Source: Oscillospiraceae bacterium
GTDB lineage: Bacteria; Bacillota; Clostridia; Oscillospirales; Oscillospiraceae
Assembly: GCA_009776905.1 (NCBI GenBank)
Contig: WRMX01000064.1
Coordinates: 1 to 16,789 of the forward strand
Length of the DNA stretch: 16,789 nt
Reading direction: 5' to 3'
Shown here: in pieces, positions 1 to 6,740 of the stretch
Position numbering within the stretch: the first letter of the stretch is position 1
Layout of the letters: each line of letters starts with the position of its first letter
Notes under the pieces: model-generated
Database searches by the model: none
What the model saw: only the letters and a program-made list of their open reading frames with translations
What the model was told of the DNA's origin: nothing
Program-made: the position numbers and the translations under genes

Positions 1-84
1 CCCCCCACAATAGCCAGCAACTCCCCCACGCAGACCTCCCCCGCCCCCACATTGACCAGCAACTCCCCCACGCAGACCGTTCCC
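1..84 (+). repeat. 42-bp in-frame tandem repeat inside tgt (two copies visible)
   Basis: Bases 1-42 and 43-84 align over 42 bp with 7 mismatches; bases 14-36 and 56-78 are identical (23 bp). Because 42 is a multiple of three the reading frame is kept, giving two 14-residue units that both contain QQLPHAD. More copies may lie left of the window edge. The array is C-rich on this strand. Confidence 0.85.
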
Positions 85-707
85 GGCCCGGCAACCCCCC
101 CCAAACAACACCAATTCTATTCGGCATCAACCAAGGCGCCACATACAAAGACATCAGAATATCCCACATGCAGCGCATCGCGCAACTGGACCTCCCCGGC
201 TACGCGATCGGCGGCCTCGCCGTCGGCGAAACGACCGGCGAAATGTATGACATCATAGAAACCGTCGAAGAACACATGCCCCAAGACCGCCCTCGCTACC
301 TCATGGGCGTCGGGACCCCGCAAAACATCGTCGAGGCCGTCGCACGCGGCATCGACTTCTTCGACTGCGTAATGCCGACAAGGAACGGCAGGCACGGCCG
401 CGTCTATACATGGAGCGGCAACCTAAACCTCAACAACGAGACGTACAAGGACGACCCACGCCCCATCGACGAAGAATGCGGCTGCCCCGTCTGCAGAAAG
501 TTCTCGCGCGCATATGTCCGCCACCTCTTCAGGTCCGGCGAAATGCTCGCCATGCGCCTCGCTTCGCTGCACAACCTGTTTTTCTACAATTCGCTCATGG
601 AACGCATACGCGCTGCAATAGAAGGCGGAGAGTTCGAAACCCTCCGCAAAAAAATCAACGATGTTAATAACTATGGTACACAGGCGGAAACAAAATTGTT
701 TCATTAG
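3..707 (+). CDS. tgt: Queuine/preQ1 tRNA-guanine transglycosylase, C-terminal part
   Basis: Tgt exchanges guanine-34 in the anticodon of GUN tRNAs for the queuosine precursor preQ1. The frame is open to the left edge, so the N-terminal part of the barrel is outside the window. Visible family motifs are LFGINQG, GYAIGGLAVGE, PRYLMGVG and FDCVMPTRNGRHG, the last carrying a catalytic-loop aspartate. A zinc site follows: C-x-C-x2-C (CGCPVC, about base 478) with a downstream His in SLHN. Two things are odd. The stretch before LFGI (bases 3-110), normally a short helical linker, is a Pro/His/Gln-rich 14-residue tandem repeat. The last ~15 residues (NNYGTQAETKLFH) are encoded in AT-rich DNA and do not look like a typical Tgt tail. 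The stop codon overlaps the end of the convergent restriction-modification gene by 4 bases. The family assignment is very secure; whether the enzyme is active with the insertion is inference. Confidence 0.95.
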   Translation, partial: PHNSQQLPHADLPRPHIDQQLPHADRSRPGNPPQTTPILFGINQGATYKDIRISHMQRIAQLDLPGYAIGGLAVGETTGEMYDIIETVEEHMPQDRPRYLMGVGTPQNIVEAVARGIDFFDCVMPTRNGRHGRVYTWSGNLNLNNETYKDDPRPIDEECGCPVCRKFSRAYVRHLFRSGEMLAMRLASLHNLFFYNSLMERIRAAIEGGEFETLRKKINDVNNYGTQAETKLFH

Positions 708-3700
708 ACTTCGTATCCGACCAGATTGAGGTATAACCTATCGAGTTCAATAAGAATTGATGCAATTGTGTTTTTGTCATCATAACTGTTGTGGGCTTTC
801 TTTGAAAGAGCAGCGATTTGGGCATGGGTCGCGTCATTATGATCATACTTTGGAATACTTATACGAGGCCTTATCGGGAATGTACGAGAGTCTGCGGACT
901 GCACCGTATACTGAGCAGCAATAGGAGTGTTTAATATACCGCAGACATAGTGGGCTTCATCAAACGTTATAAAATTCCCATGTATATCCTCACATATAGA
1001 AACCGCATGGTTCTGAAAAAGCGGCCGTTTGACCCCGCCCCATGAAGTGTCCACGTTTGATACAACAGCAGCTCCCCACTTCGTATTGTCACGAAAAGCT
1101 ACATATACATCGGCATAACTGTATCCGCCCACACGCGCCATTGCATAAAACTCGCTGCCTTTGGAAATGAAACGTTTTTCATTGTAATCAGTCTGTGCTT
1201 CAATAACGCTTCTATTGTCTTGATAGTATTTTGCTAATTGAGGCGCCCTCTTTGCCAACTCCCTCATTCCTATAGGTAGTTTTGGTCTGTCCGAAACGTA
1301 GGGGAATGGGACAATGCGTTCTGTTAAGTCCACATGAAACGGATGTATATCGATACCTTTGACAAGAGGATACAGAAACTCCGTTTCGATAAGGACGTTT
1401 CTCTGAGGTACCGGGTGTTTCGGTTTTTTAGTTTGTATGTTTTTGAGTGCAGTGCAATCTGTTGTATTCGGTAATCCCGATAACGTAAAAATCAACAGTT
1501 CCTGCGGATAAAACTCTACCCCTTCCCTTCCTATGTAGGTAGATTCACCGGCAATTGCTCTGAACTGCTTAGCTTGTTCCTGGCTTTTTACGTGTGAAAA
1601 GAAAGTCTTGGTCCTATGGCAAGTGGCAAGCAACGATTCTTCCTCAAAAAAACAGTCCTCAAATGAAAGGTCCTCTGCGTCTTTAATCAGTTTCCCACGC
1701 TTGGCGAAATACCATTTCATCTGTATCCCGCTGTTGTAATCCTGAGGCTTCCGCGATATGAAATATGTGAAGAATTTTTGGGTAACCGGATCGAAGGGGT
1801 GTCCCGATTTTGTCCAATTAGTAATTTTGTAGAAATATAGCCGTTTATCATCAGCCAGAAACAGTTGCCTGAACCCTTCATATGATTGTTGAAATGCCAG
1901 CGATTCCGGCATTAAGAACGCCAAAACTCCGTTTTCGCCCAGCCAGTTCTCTGCTGCTACATTGGTTATTAACGCGCAGATGTTTAAATTGATGCCTCCA
2001 GCTTGCTTGTCGCCCGAAAATAGTTTCCTCGATATGCAAAGCGATTTCAGTCTCTCCCTATAACCCGAAGGGAGGTTTTTCCAATCCACCCATGGTGGAT
2101 TTCCAACAATAATATCAAATTTTCCCAGGCTCGCGGTTATAAGGAAATTTGCAATAATGCGCACCCATATACCGTTCCAATGACTATCTTCGAGGTCAAC
2201 AAGCCTTGTTACCAAATCATTCAGCTTACCCTTGACTAAATCCGTAGGACCCGAAGCATCGATCAATGATATCAGCTTGTCATATGCGCTCTGCGCATCT
2301 TTATTCTTGATATCAAATTCGATTTGCGTCATAACCTGCGAAAAGCGCAATGAATCTTTGACTGCACTTTCGGGCATCAAAATGTCTATCGGATATTGTA
2401 CAGTATTTATTGTGTACTCAAGGCAAGAGACACCATCATACACGACTCTCTTTGGAAAGTATGATGAATCCCCCAGATAAATAGGGATTTCGATAGACCG
2501 ATTATCTTGCAGCAGATGCGAAATATTAATGAAATAGTTGACTCTTGCTGTTAAAACAGCCACCGGGTTAAGGTCAATCCCCTTGACCCGGTGAAGGATT
2601 TCCGTTAGCACAGTTCCGCAGTCCGCATCTTTTAATTGATCGATAATCCTATCAATCATCACAGTAACGAAAGTGCCGGAACCGCAACAAGGGTCGATTC
2701 CACGCCAATGCATGTTGCTCGTATGCTCAAGTGCATCGTCTACAACCTTGCTCGCAAGCCATTTTTTAGTGTAGTACTCGCCCAACGAGCGTCGGACTGC
2801 CGATGGCATCATTGCCTCATATAGAGCCTTGAAAAAGTCTTGTGATCGTCCGGTTTTATTAAGTACAGGTTTGTCTGCAAACAAGCTTAGCGTTTCGATT
2901 ATCTCCTTAATTGTGCAAGCAATTTCCGGAGTCCATTGTTCCGGGTCGCAATACCATGAGAAAAAGTCTCCCTCAAGAAGGTTTTCTATTCCATATTTAC
3001 GGAAAATTGCACCATCTTCCAATTCTGCAAGATAGATACGTAAAGCATCAGGCGTCTGTTGTTTAAGAACTCCGATGCCCATAAAAGAACTGTTGTATCT
3101 CACTTGGCTTATAATGTGATGTGCGACTACTTTTAAGATTATTGCATAAGCAGTCTGAAGCGCAAATAACGCCTTATACTCATTATCATTGTCAGCAAAA
3201 CGCTCTCCGACAAGAGCGCCAAGAGCAGCTTTCCTCTCTTGAATTGCTTGTTGCTTTGAAGGGTCGTCGTCGTGAGCAAGGTGAAAAAGCTCCTTCCATT
3301 CAGTAAACAGCATCGCTGTTTTACCCGTCATATTACGAAGAGCAGAGTAAAGGTTATTAAATAAACCAAACGCACTGCCATTGTTTTCTGGCGGTTTGCA
3401 GAAACTGTCGACAAGGTTCTTTGAATTAAGAGCTTTTTGGCTGAGAGATATGATGTATTGAATAATCGTACCCAAGACTTCGCCTGTGAGAGACTGAAAC
3501 GGCTTAACACTAATAGTTTCTGATTCTTTAACCACAAAGCAACACCTAAGCCCATCCGTGACCAAACCAACAAGAGGCGAATCGCCTTCATTCTCCAGTC
3601 CTTTAAGGTATCCGGTAATCTGCATAACAGCTTCATTTTGTTTATTAGCAGTTGATAATGTCGATGGATGCTTGTATTCAATGACGAGCGCGCCTGCCAC

Positions 3701-3967
3701 TGTATCGGCTCGTCCATGTATTTCATGTGTCGCAATTGCTTGCTCTTTAATCGGATTATATGCATACCCTAGTGGCTCAAATACAGAGCGGAAGAACTCA
3801 AAAAGCGTTGAATCAAAATAGCTCTCAATCGTTGCTTCGTTGGGTGCGTCTTTCGCAAAACTATTGATGCTCTGACAGATTTCTGCCAATAGCTGTTTGT
3901 ATTTTGGTGAATTCATTATCGTAATATACTGCTCCGCTTTGAGCTCGGCAAGTAATTGAGCATCCAT
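704..3967 (-). CDS. Type IIG-like restriction-modification enzyme (nuclease plus N6-adenine methyltransferase)
   Basis: A 1087-aa protein that probably combines DNA cleavage, N6-adenine methylation and target recognition. The N-terminus has a PD-(D/E)xK-like nuclease core: GRAD (D88), then IEYK (E97, K99), then a RecB-type QxxxY (Q116-Y120). The methyltransferase has GEYYTKKWLA near 396, SAM motif I DPCCGSGTF (425-433), GIDLNP (463-468) and catalytic NPPW (623-626). The C-terminal ~350 residues should hold the target-recognition domain. Start: the frame is open to a GTG at 4084, but the ATG at 3967 has a GAAGGGAG ribosome site 10 nt upstream, and a promoter at 4075-4103 would start transcription downstream of 4084. 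The gene is clearly more AT-rich than its neighbours and has no separate methylase, specificity or integrase gene beside it. A BREX PglX-type methylase is the main alternative, but the N-terminal nuclease motifs favour type IIG. Confidence 0.87.
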   Translation of the reverse strand: MDAQLLAELKAEQYITIMNSPKYKQLLAEICQSINSFAKDAPNEATIESYFDSTLFEFFRSVFEPLGYAYNPIKEQAIATHEIHGRADTVAGALVIEYKHPSTLSTANKQNEAVMQITGYLKGLENEGDSPLVGLVTDGLRCCFVVKESETISVKPFQSLTGEVLGTIIQYIISLSQKALNSKNLVDSFCKPPENNGSAFGLFNNLYSALRNMTGKTAMLFTEWKELFHLAHDDDPSKQQAIQERKAALGALVGERFADNDNEYKALFALQTAYAIILKVVAHHIISQVRYNSSFMGIGVLKQQTPDALRIYLAELEDGAIFRKYGIENLLEGDFFSWYCDPEQWTPEIACTIKEIIETLSLFADKPVLNKTGRSQDFFKALYEAMMPSAVRRSLGEYYTKKWLASKVVDDALEHTSNMHWRGIDPCCGSGTFVTVMIDRIIDQLKDADCGTVLTEILHRVKGIDLNPVAVLTARVNYFINISHLLQDNRSIEIPIYLGDSSYFPKRVVYDGVSCLEYTINTVQYPIDILMPESAVKDSLRFSQVMTQIEFDIKNKDAQSAYDKLISLIDASGPTDLVKGKLNDLVTRLVDLEDSHWNGIWVRIIANFLITASLGKFDIIVGNPPWVDWKNLPSGYRERLKSLCISRKLFSGDKQAGGINLNICALITNVAAENWLGENGVLAFLMPESLAFQQSYEGFRQLFLADDKRLYFYKITNWTKSGHPFDPVTQKFFTYFISRKPQDYNSGIQMKWYFAKRGKLIKDAEDLSFEDCFFEEESLLATCHRTKTFFSHVKSQEQAKQFRAIAGESTYIGREGVEFYPQELLIFTLSGLPNTTDCTALKNIQTKKPKHPVPQRNVLIETEFLYPLVKGIDIHPFHVDLTERIVPFPYVSDRPKLPIGMRELAKRAPQLAKYYQDNRSVIEAQTDYNEKRFISKGSEFYAMARVGGYSYADVYVAFRDNTKWGAAVVSNVDTSWGGVKRPLFQNHAVSICEDIHGNFITFDEAHYVCGILNTPIAAQYTVQSADSRTFPIRPRISIPKYDHNDATHAQIAALSKKAHNSYDDKNTIASILIELDRLYLNLVGYEV

Positions 3968-4074
3968 ATTTTTGATACTCCCTTCTTTCTCAGACTTCCA
4001 TAGTGCCTTAATGGCTGCTGTTTTCCCGACATCTTGTATATATTCGCATGGATAAATGACTAATAGCACAATAT

Positions 4075-4103
4075 ATGGTAACACAGCTATAACAATGAGT
4101 CAA
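4075..4103 (-). promoter_or_regulatory. Putative sigma-A promoter of the restriction-modification gene
   Basis: On the minus strand TTGACT (4098-4103) is followed after 17 bp by TACCAT (4075-4080). The -35 is near-consensus and the -10 is weak (4 of 6). The predicted start near 4068 gives a ~100-nt leader before the ATG at 3967. Confidence 0.5.
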
Positions 4104-4217
4104 GCCAATTTTCTTAAAAGTAGCAACGAATTTGTTGATATATCCATTCTACCACAGGATGTGTCCAATAAACCTCCCTGTAAAAAGTTTTTTCGCAAAT
4201 TATAGATTACCATGCAT

Positions 4218-4360
4218 CATCGCAGCCGCGCGAAACACAGCACGGCGCAGCATGGTCGTAGCAGCATCGCAGCCGCGCGAAGCGCAGCACGGCGCAGCAC
4301 GGCGCAGCAGCATCGCAGCCGCGCGAAGCGCAGCACGGTCGCAGCATGGTCGCAGCCGCT
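4218..4360. repeat. GC-rich ~47-bp tandem repeat array, three copies
   Basis: Units starting catcgcagccgcgcgaa occur at 4218, 4265 and 4311 (spacing 47 and 46 bp), each continuing with variants of cgcagcacgg. A shorter cgcagcatggtcg motif is interspersed. The array makes long Ala/Arg/Ser-rich open frames on both strands, which are composition artefacts. It sits between the AT-rich upstream region of the restriction gene (4104-4217, where nothing else was recognised) and the terminator-like hairpin at 4367. Confidence 0.75.
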
Positions 4361-4366
4361 TAGCAT

Positions 4367-4407
4367 AAAGCCCGCTGAACGCAAATCTTTAGCGTCCGGC
4401 GGGCTTT
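4367..4407 (-). terminator. Terminator-like hairpin downstream of the HD-GYP gene
   Basis: AAAGCCCGC (4367-4375) pairs with GCGGGCTTT (4399-4407), and an inner ACGC/GCGT pairing extends the stem. It lies about 50 bases past the stop of the HD-GYP gene on the minus strand, where the stem ends in TTTATGC, so the U-tract is short. It is symmetrical enough to work in both directions. It is the only terminator candidate for the leftward signalling cluster. Confidence 0.6.
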
Positions 4408-4459
4408 GTCCGTGTATTGGCATTGAGAGTCGCGCTCTAAACGCACCACAATAAAACAA

Positions 4460-5524
4460 TCAAGCCTTCCCCTTGTTCTTCACGATCTCATAAACATCCT
4501 TCAGCAAGTCCTGGACCTCCAAAAACACGGTCGTGATCTCCGGGTCGAACTGCTTGCCGGCGCCCTCCTTGATGATCTCCACGGCATCCTCATGCGAGAA
4601 CGCCTTTTTATACGGCCTCTCCGAAATGAGCGCGTCATAAACATCGACGAACGCCATCAGCCTCCCCTGTATCGGGATTTCCGCGCCCTTCAGCCCAAAA
4701 GGATAACCCGTGCCGTCCCAACGCTCGTGGTGATACCCCGCGAACATCCTGGCATTGCTGAGGAAAATCTCGTCCTCCCCCGTCCGCGAAACGATTTGGT
4801 CGATGATCCTCACGCCTTCCTGGGTGTGGGTCTGCATCACGGAAAATTCATCTTCCGTCAATTTTGCGGGTTTGTTTAAAATAATGTCCGAAATGGAGAT
4901 TTTTCCAACATCGTGCAGCCGTGCGGACGAGACCATCAGGTCCACATCGGTCGCGGTTATCTCATCGGCGTCGAGCCCCCGCTTGAGCATCGCATCCACC
5001 AATATCTTTATGTACGCAGCCGTCCTTTCGACATGCCCTCCCGTGCCCTCGTCTCGGCTTTCAACCATGTCCGCAAGCACGAAAACGATGCTGTTCTGCA
5101 GCCGCTGCAACTGCTCGGTCCGCTGGCGCAGGTCGGTCGTCCGCTCCCTGATTAGCTCATCGATGTCGAGGTGCGTCTTGATCCTGTTGATCAGAACCGG
5201 CGCAGAAAACGGCTTAGTGATGAAATCGACCACGCCAAGCTGGAATCCCCGGACCTCGACCTCCGTGTCGGTCATGCTCGTAAGGAATATCACCGGAATG
5301 TCCGCTTGCGCCTCGTTGCTTTTCAAAAGCTGCAATGCCTCAAAACCATCCATGTCGGGCATCTCGATGTCCAATAATATAAGATCGGGCACGACCTTCT
5401 CGATCAACGAGAACATCTTGGCCGCCGATGGGAGCGTCATCACCCTATAGCTGTCCTTCAACACTTCCTTCGCCACTGTCAGGTTAGTATCGTTATCATC
5501 AACAACAAAAATCGTTTTTGGCAT
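4460..5524 (-). CDS. Response regulator with HD-GYP phosphodiesterase domain
   Basis: A 354-aa cytoplasmic protein: receiver domain (1-120), helical linker (about 120-145), HD-GYP domain (about 145-345). The receiver has acidic residues D9/D10, phosphoacceptor D52 (LLDIEMPDMDG), T82 and K104. The HD-GYP metal site shows H164, HD at 204-205 (LHDVGK), H233, HH at 265-266 and GTGYP at 271-275, so it looks catalytically intact. The family hydrolyses cyclic di-GMP, and some members act on cyclic GMP-AMP; the substrate cannot be told here. Phosphorylation by one of the two upstream hybrid kinases is a reasonable inference from gene order. The ATG is preceded by AAGGGG at suitable spacing. It is the last gene of the leftward cluster and its only recognisable effector. 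Confidence 0.93.
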   Translation of the reverse strand: MPKTIFVVDDNDTNLTVAKEVLKDSYRVMTLPSAAKMFSLIEKVVPDLILLDIEMPDMDGFEALQLLKSNEAQADIPVIFLTSMTDTEVEVRGFQLGVVDFITKPFSAPVLINRIKTHLDIDELIRERTTDLRQRTEQLQRLQNSIVFVLADMVESRDEGTGGHVERTAAYIKILVDAMLKRGLDADEITATDVDLMVSSARLHDVGKISISDIILNKPAKLTEDEFSVMQTHTQEGVRIIDQIVSRTGEDEIFLSNARMFAGYHHERWDGTGYPFGLKGAEIPIQGRLMAFVDVYDALISERPYKKAFSHEDAVEIIKEGAGKQFDPEITTVFLEVQDLLKDVYEIVKNKGKA

Positions 5525-5565
5525 CTAAGCACCCCTTCTCGTCGCGCAACGTCAATTATAATACC

Positions 5566-5743
5566 TCATTATATCATGTCTTGCGGTTCTGCCGCAGGCA
5601 GGAGCAAGACGATATACATAAAACTAATATATGATGATTGCGCAGCAATCATTATATCATGTCTTGCGGTTCTGCCGCAGGCAGGAGCAAGACGATATAC
5701 ATTAAATCAATATATGATGATTGCGCAGCAATCATTATATCAC
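5566..5743. repeat. 83-bp tandem repeat with two hairpins per unit
   Basis: Two near-identical units (5566-5648 and 5649-5731) plus the first 11 bases of a third (TCATTATATCA, from 5732). Each unit holds two inverted repeats: GTCTTGC/GCAAGAC with an inner CTGCC/GGCAG, and GATTGC-GCA-GCAATC extended by AT-rich arms. The array fills most of the 222-bp gap between the two response regulator genes; without it the gap would be about 44 bp. It resembles REP/BIME or MITE-type intergenic elements in form. Confidence 0.88.
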
Positions 5744-5746
5744 TTT

Positions 5747-6592
5747 TCACACATTTTTTACAATATGTTTCGCAATTTTTTCGCGCAAAATATCAGCATC
5801 GAACGGCTTGACGACAAAATCGCTCGCCCCCAGCGCAAGCGCTGCTGTCAGGTTGTCGATCGTCCCGTGCGACGTGAGGTATATGATAGGGGTTTCAGCA
5901 TGCGCCTCAAAACTCCTGATGATCGGCACCAGCTCAAACCCGTTGATATCCGGCATAAGATAATCGAGTAAAAACAGATCCGGAGTAAGCCGCGTCAGCA
6001 CCCTTTCCAGCTCAGACGGCTTTGGTAGCGTGAACACCTTGTAATCGCCGCCCAGCACGGACAAAAGAGAACTCAATATCGTCGGCGAATCGTCGATCGC
6101 GAGAATAACAGGCTTTCTGTTCGCTTCCGCCTCGTCGAGAATTCTGATATATTCCTTCAACGGCATCGCAGGGTCCGGGACGGCCGCCTGTTTCCCTTTG
6201 CGCCTCATCTCGTCGAGTGTCGCGCAAAAAGCGTTGAAATCGCCCATCATCATCTCCGCGCGGTGGGCTGCAAGCCTCCAGTTGCCGGTGTCATACGCGC
6301 CCAAAATAGAATAGATGGGCGTCACGAACCGCTCGCTCCGCAAGTCTTTGAGCAACAGCAGCAAGTTGTCCAAGCTTTTATATGAATCGATATCCGCGCT
6401 TCGGTTTATGAACCGGTTCAACGCTTCGACCGCCTTCGCGGATTGTTTCTCCAGCCTCAGAAGCATGCTGAAATACGTCCCGACCGTCACAACGAATTCG
6501 TCAGCGAACGCCCTTGTGTTTAATGTGTCCCTTTTCAACATTTCCGGGAGGTTAAAATAAATGATATTCTCGCTCTCCATATAAATGGTCAT
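5747..6592 (-). CDS. Response regulator with unrecognised N-terminal domain
   Basis: A 281-aa protein. The C-terminal receiver (about 160-281) has D167/D168, phosphoacceptor D210 (LLDYLMPDINGF), T240 and K262, so it should accept phosphate. The N-terminal ~155 residues are mostly predicted helix, with aromatic and Leu-rich stretches (around 33-47 and 74-84) and a conserved-looking segment GNWRLAAHRAEMMM (103-116). I do not recognise this domain. It is not a known DNA-binding output, and no HPt histidine motif is evident. The placement, with receiver last, is unusual for an output regulator. Start: AAAGGG touches the ATG at 6592, and an alternative ATG lies 12 bases downstream (6580, MESENI) at a 12-nt spacing, so the exact start is uncertain. 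It probably acts in the same phosphorelay as the flanking genes. Confidence 0.82.
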   Translation of the reverse strand: MTIYMESENIIYFNLPEMLKRDTLNTRAFADEFVVTVGTYFSMLLRLEKQSAKAVEALNRFINRSADIDSYKSLDNLLLLLKDLRSERFVTPIYSILGAYDTGNWRLAAHRAEMMMGDFNAFCATLDEMRRKGKQAAVPDPAMPLKEYIRILDEAEANRKPVILAIDDSPTILSSLLSVLGGDYKVFTLPKPSELERVLTRLTPDLFLLDYLMPDINGFELVPIIRSFEAHAETPIIYLTSHGTIDNLTAALALGASDFVVKPFDADILREKIAKHIVKNV

Positions 6593-6601
6593 CCCTTTCG
6601 G

Positions 6602-6740
6602 TTATTCTCCGCCACACCCCGGACGCCCCGCGCCCTAAGCCACACCCCGGACGCCCCGCGTCCCTAAACTGCACCCCGGACGCCCCGCGCCCCAGGCTGC
6701 GCCCCGCGCCCTAAGCTGCGTCCCGCGCCATTATTCTCCG
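6602..6740. repeat. GC-rich repeat array flanked by a 10-bp direct duplication
   Basis: Units of about 28 bp centred on CACCCCGGACGCCCCGCG begin at 6612, 6640 and 6669, followed by shorter degenerate copies to about 6730. The sequence TTATTCTCCG occurs on both sides (6602-6611 and 6731-6740). The right copy is the stop and last codons of the sensor kinase gene; the left copy precedes the ribosome site of the response regulator. The unit shares the core CCCGGACGCC with the 43-bp hairpin repeats at 12478 and 13225. Confidence 0.85.

Noticed and set aside
3968..4084. Longer restriction enzyme starting at the GTG at 4084
   Set aside because: No ribosome site, and the predicted transcription start near 4068 lies downstream of it; the ATG at 3967 has a good GAAGGGAG site.
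4132..4459. Ala/Arg/Ser-rich small proteins on both strands
   Set aside because: Created by the GC-rich 47-bp repeat; several frames are equally open, and the start codons lack ribosome sites.
4755..5450. 231-codon plus-strand open frame over the HD-GYP gene
   Set aside because: Shadow of the opposite strand; Ser/Thr-rich with no recognisable domain, while the minus strand has intact REC and HD-GYP motifs.
5576..5971. 131-codon plus-strand frame through the 83-bp repeats
   Set aside because: It translates repeat DNA and then the antisense of the response regulator gene; the repeat itself explains it.
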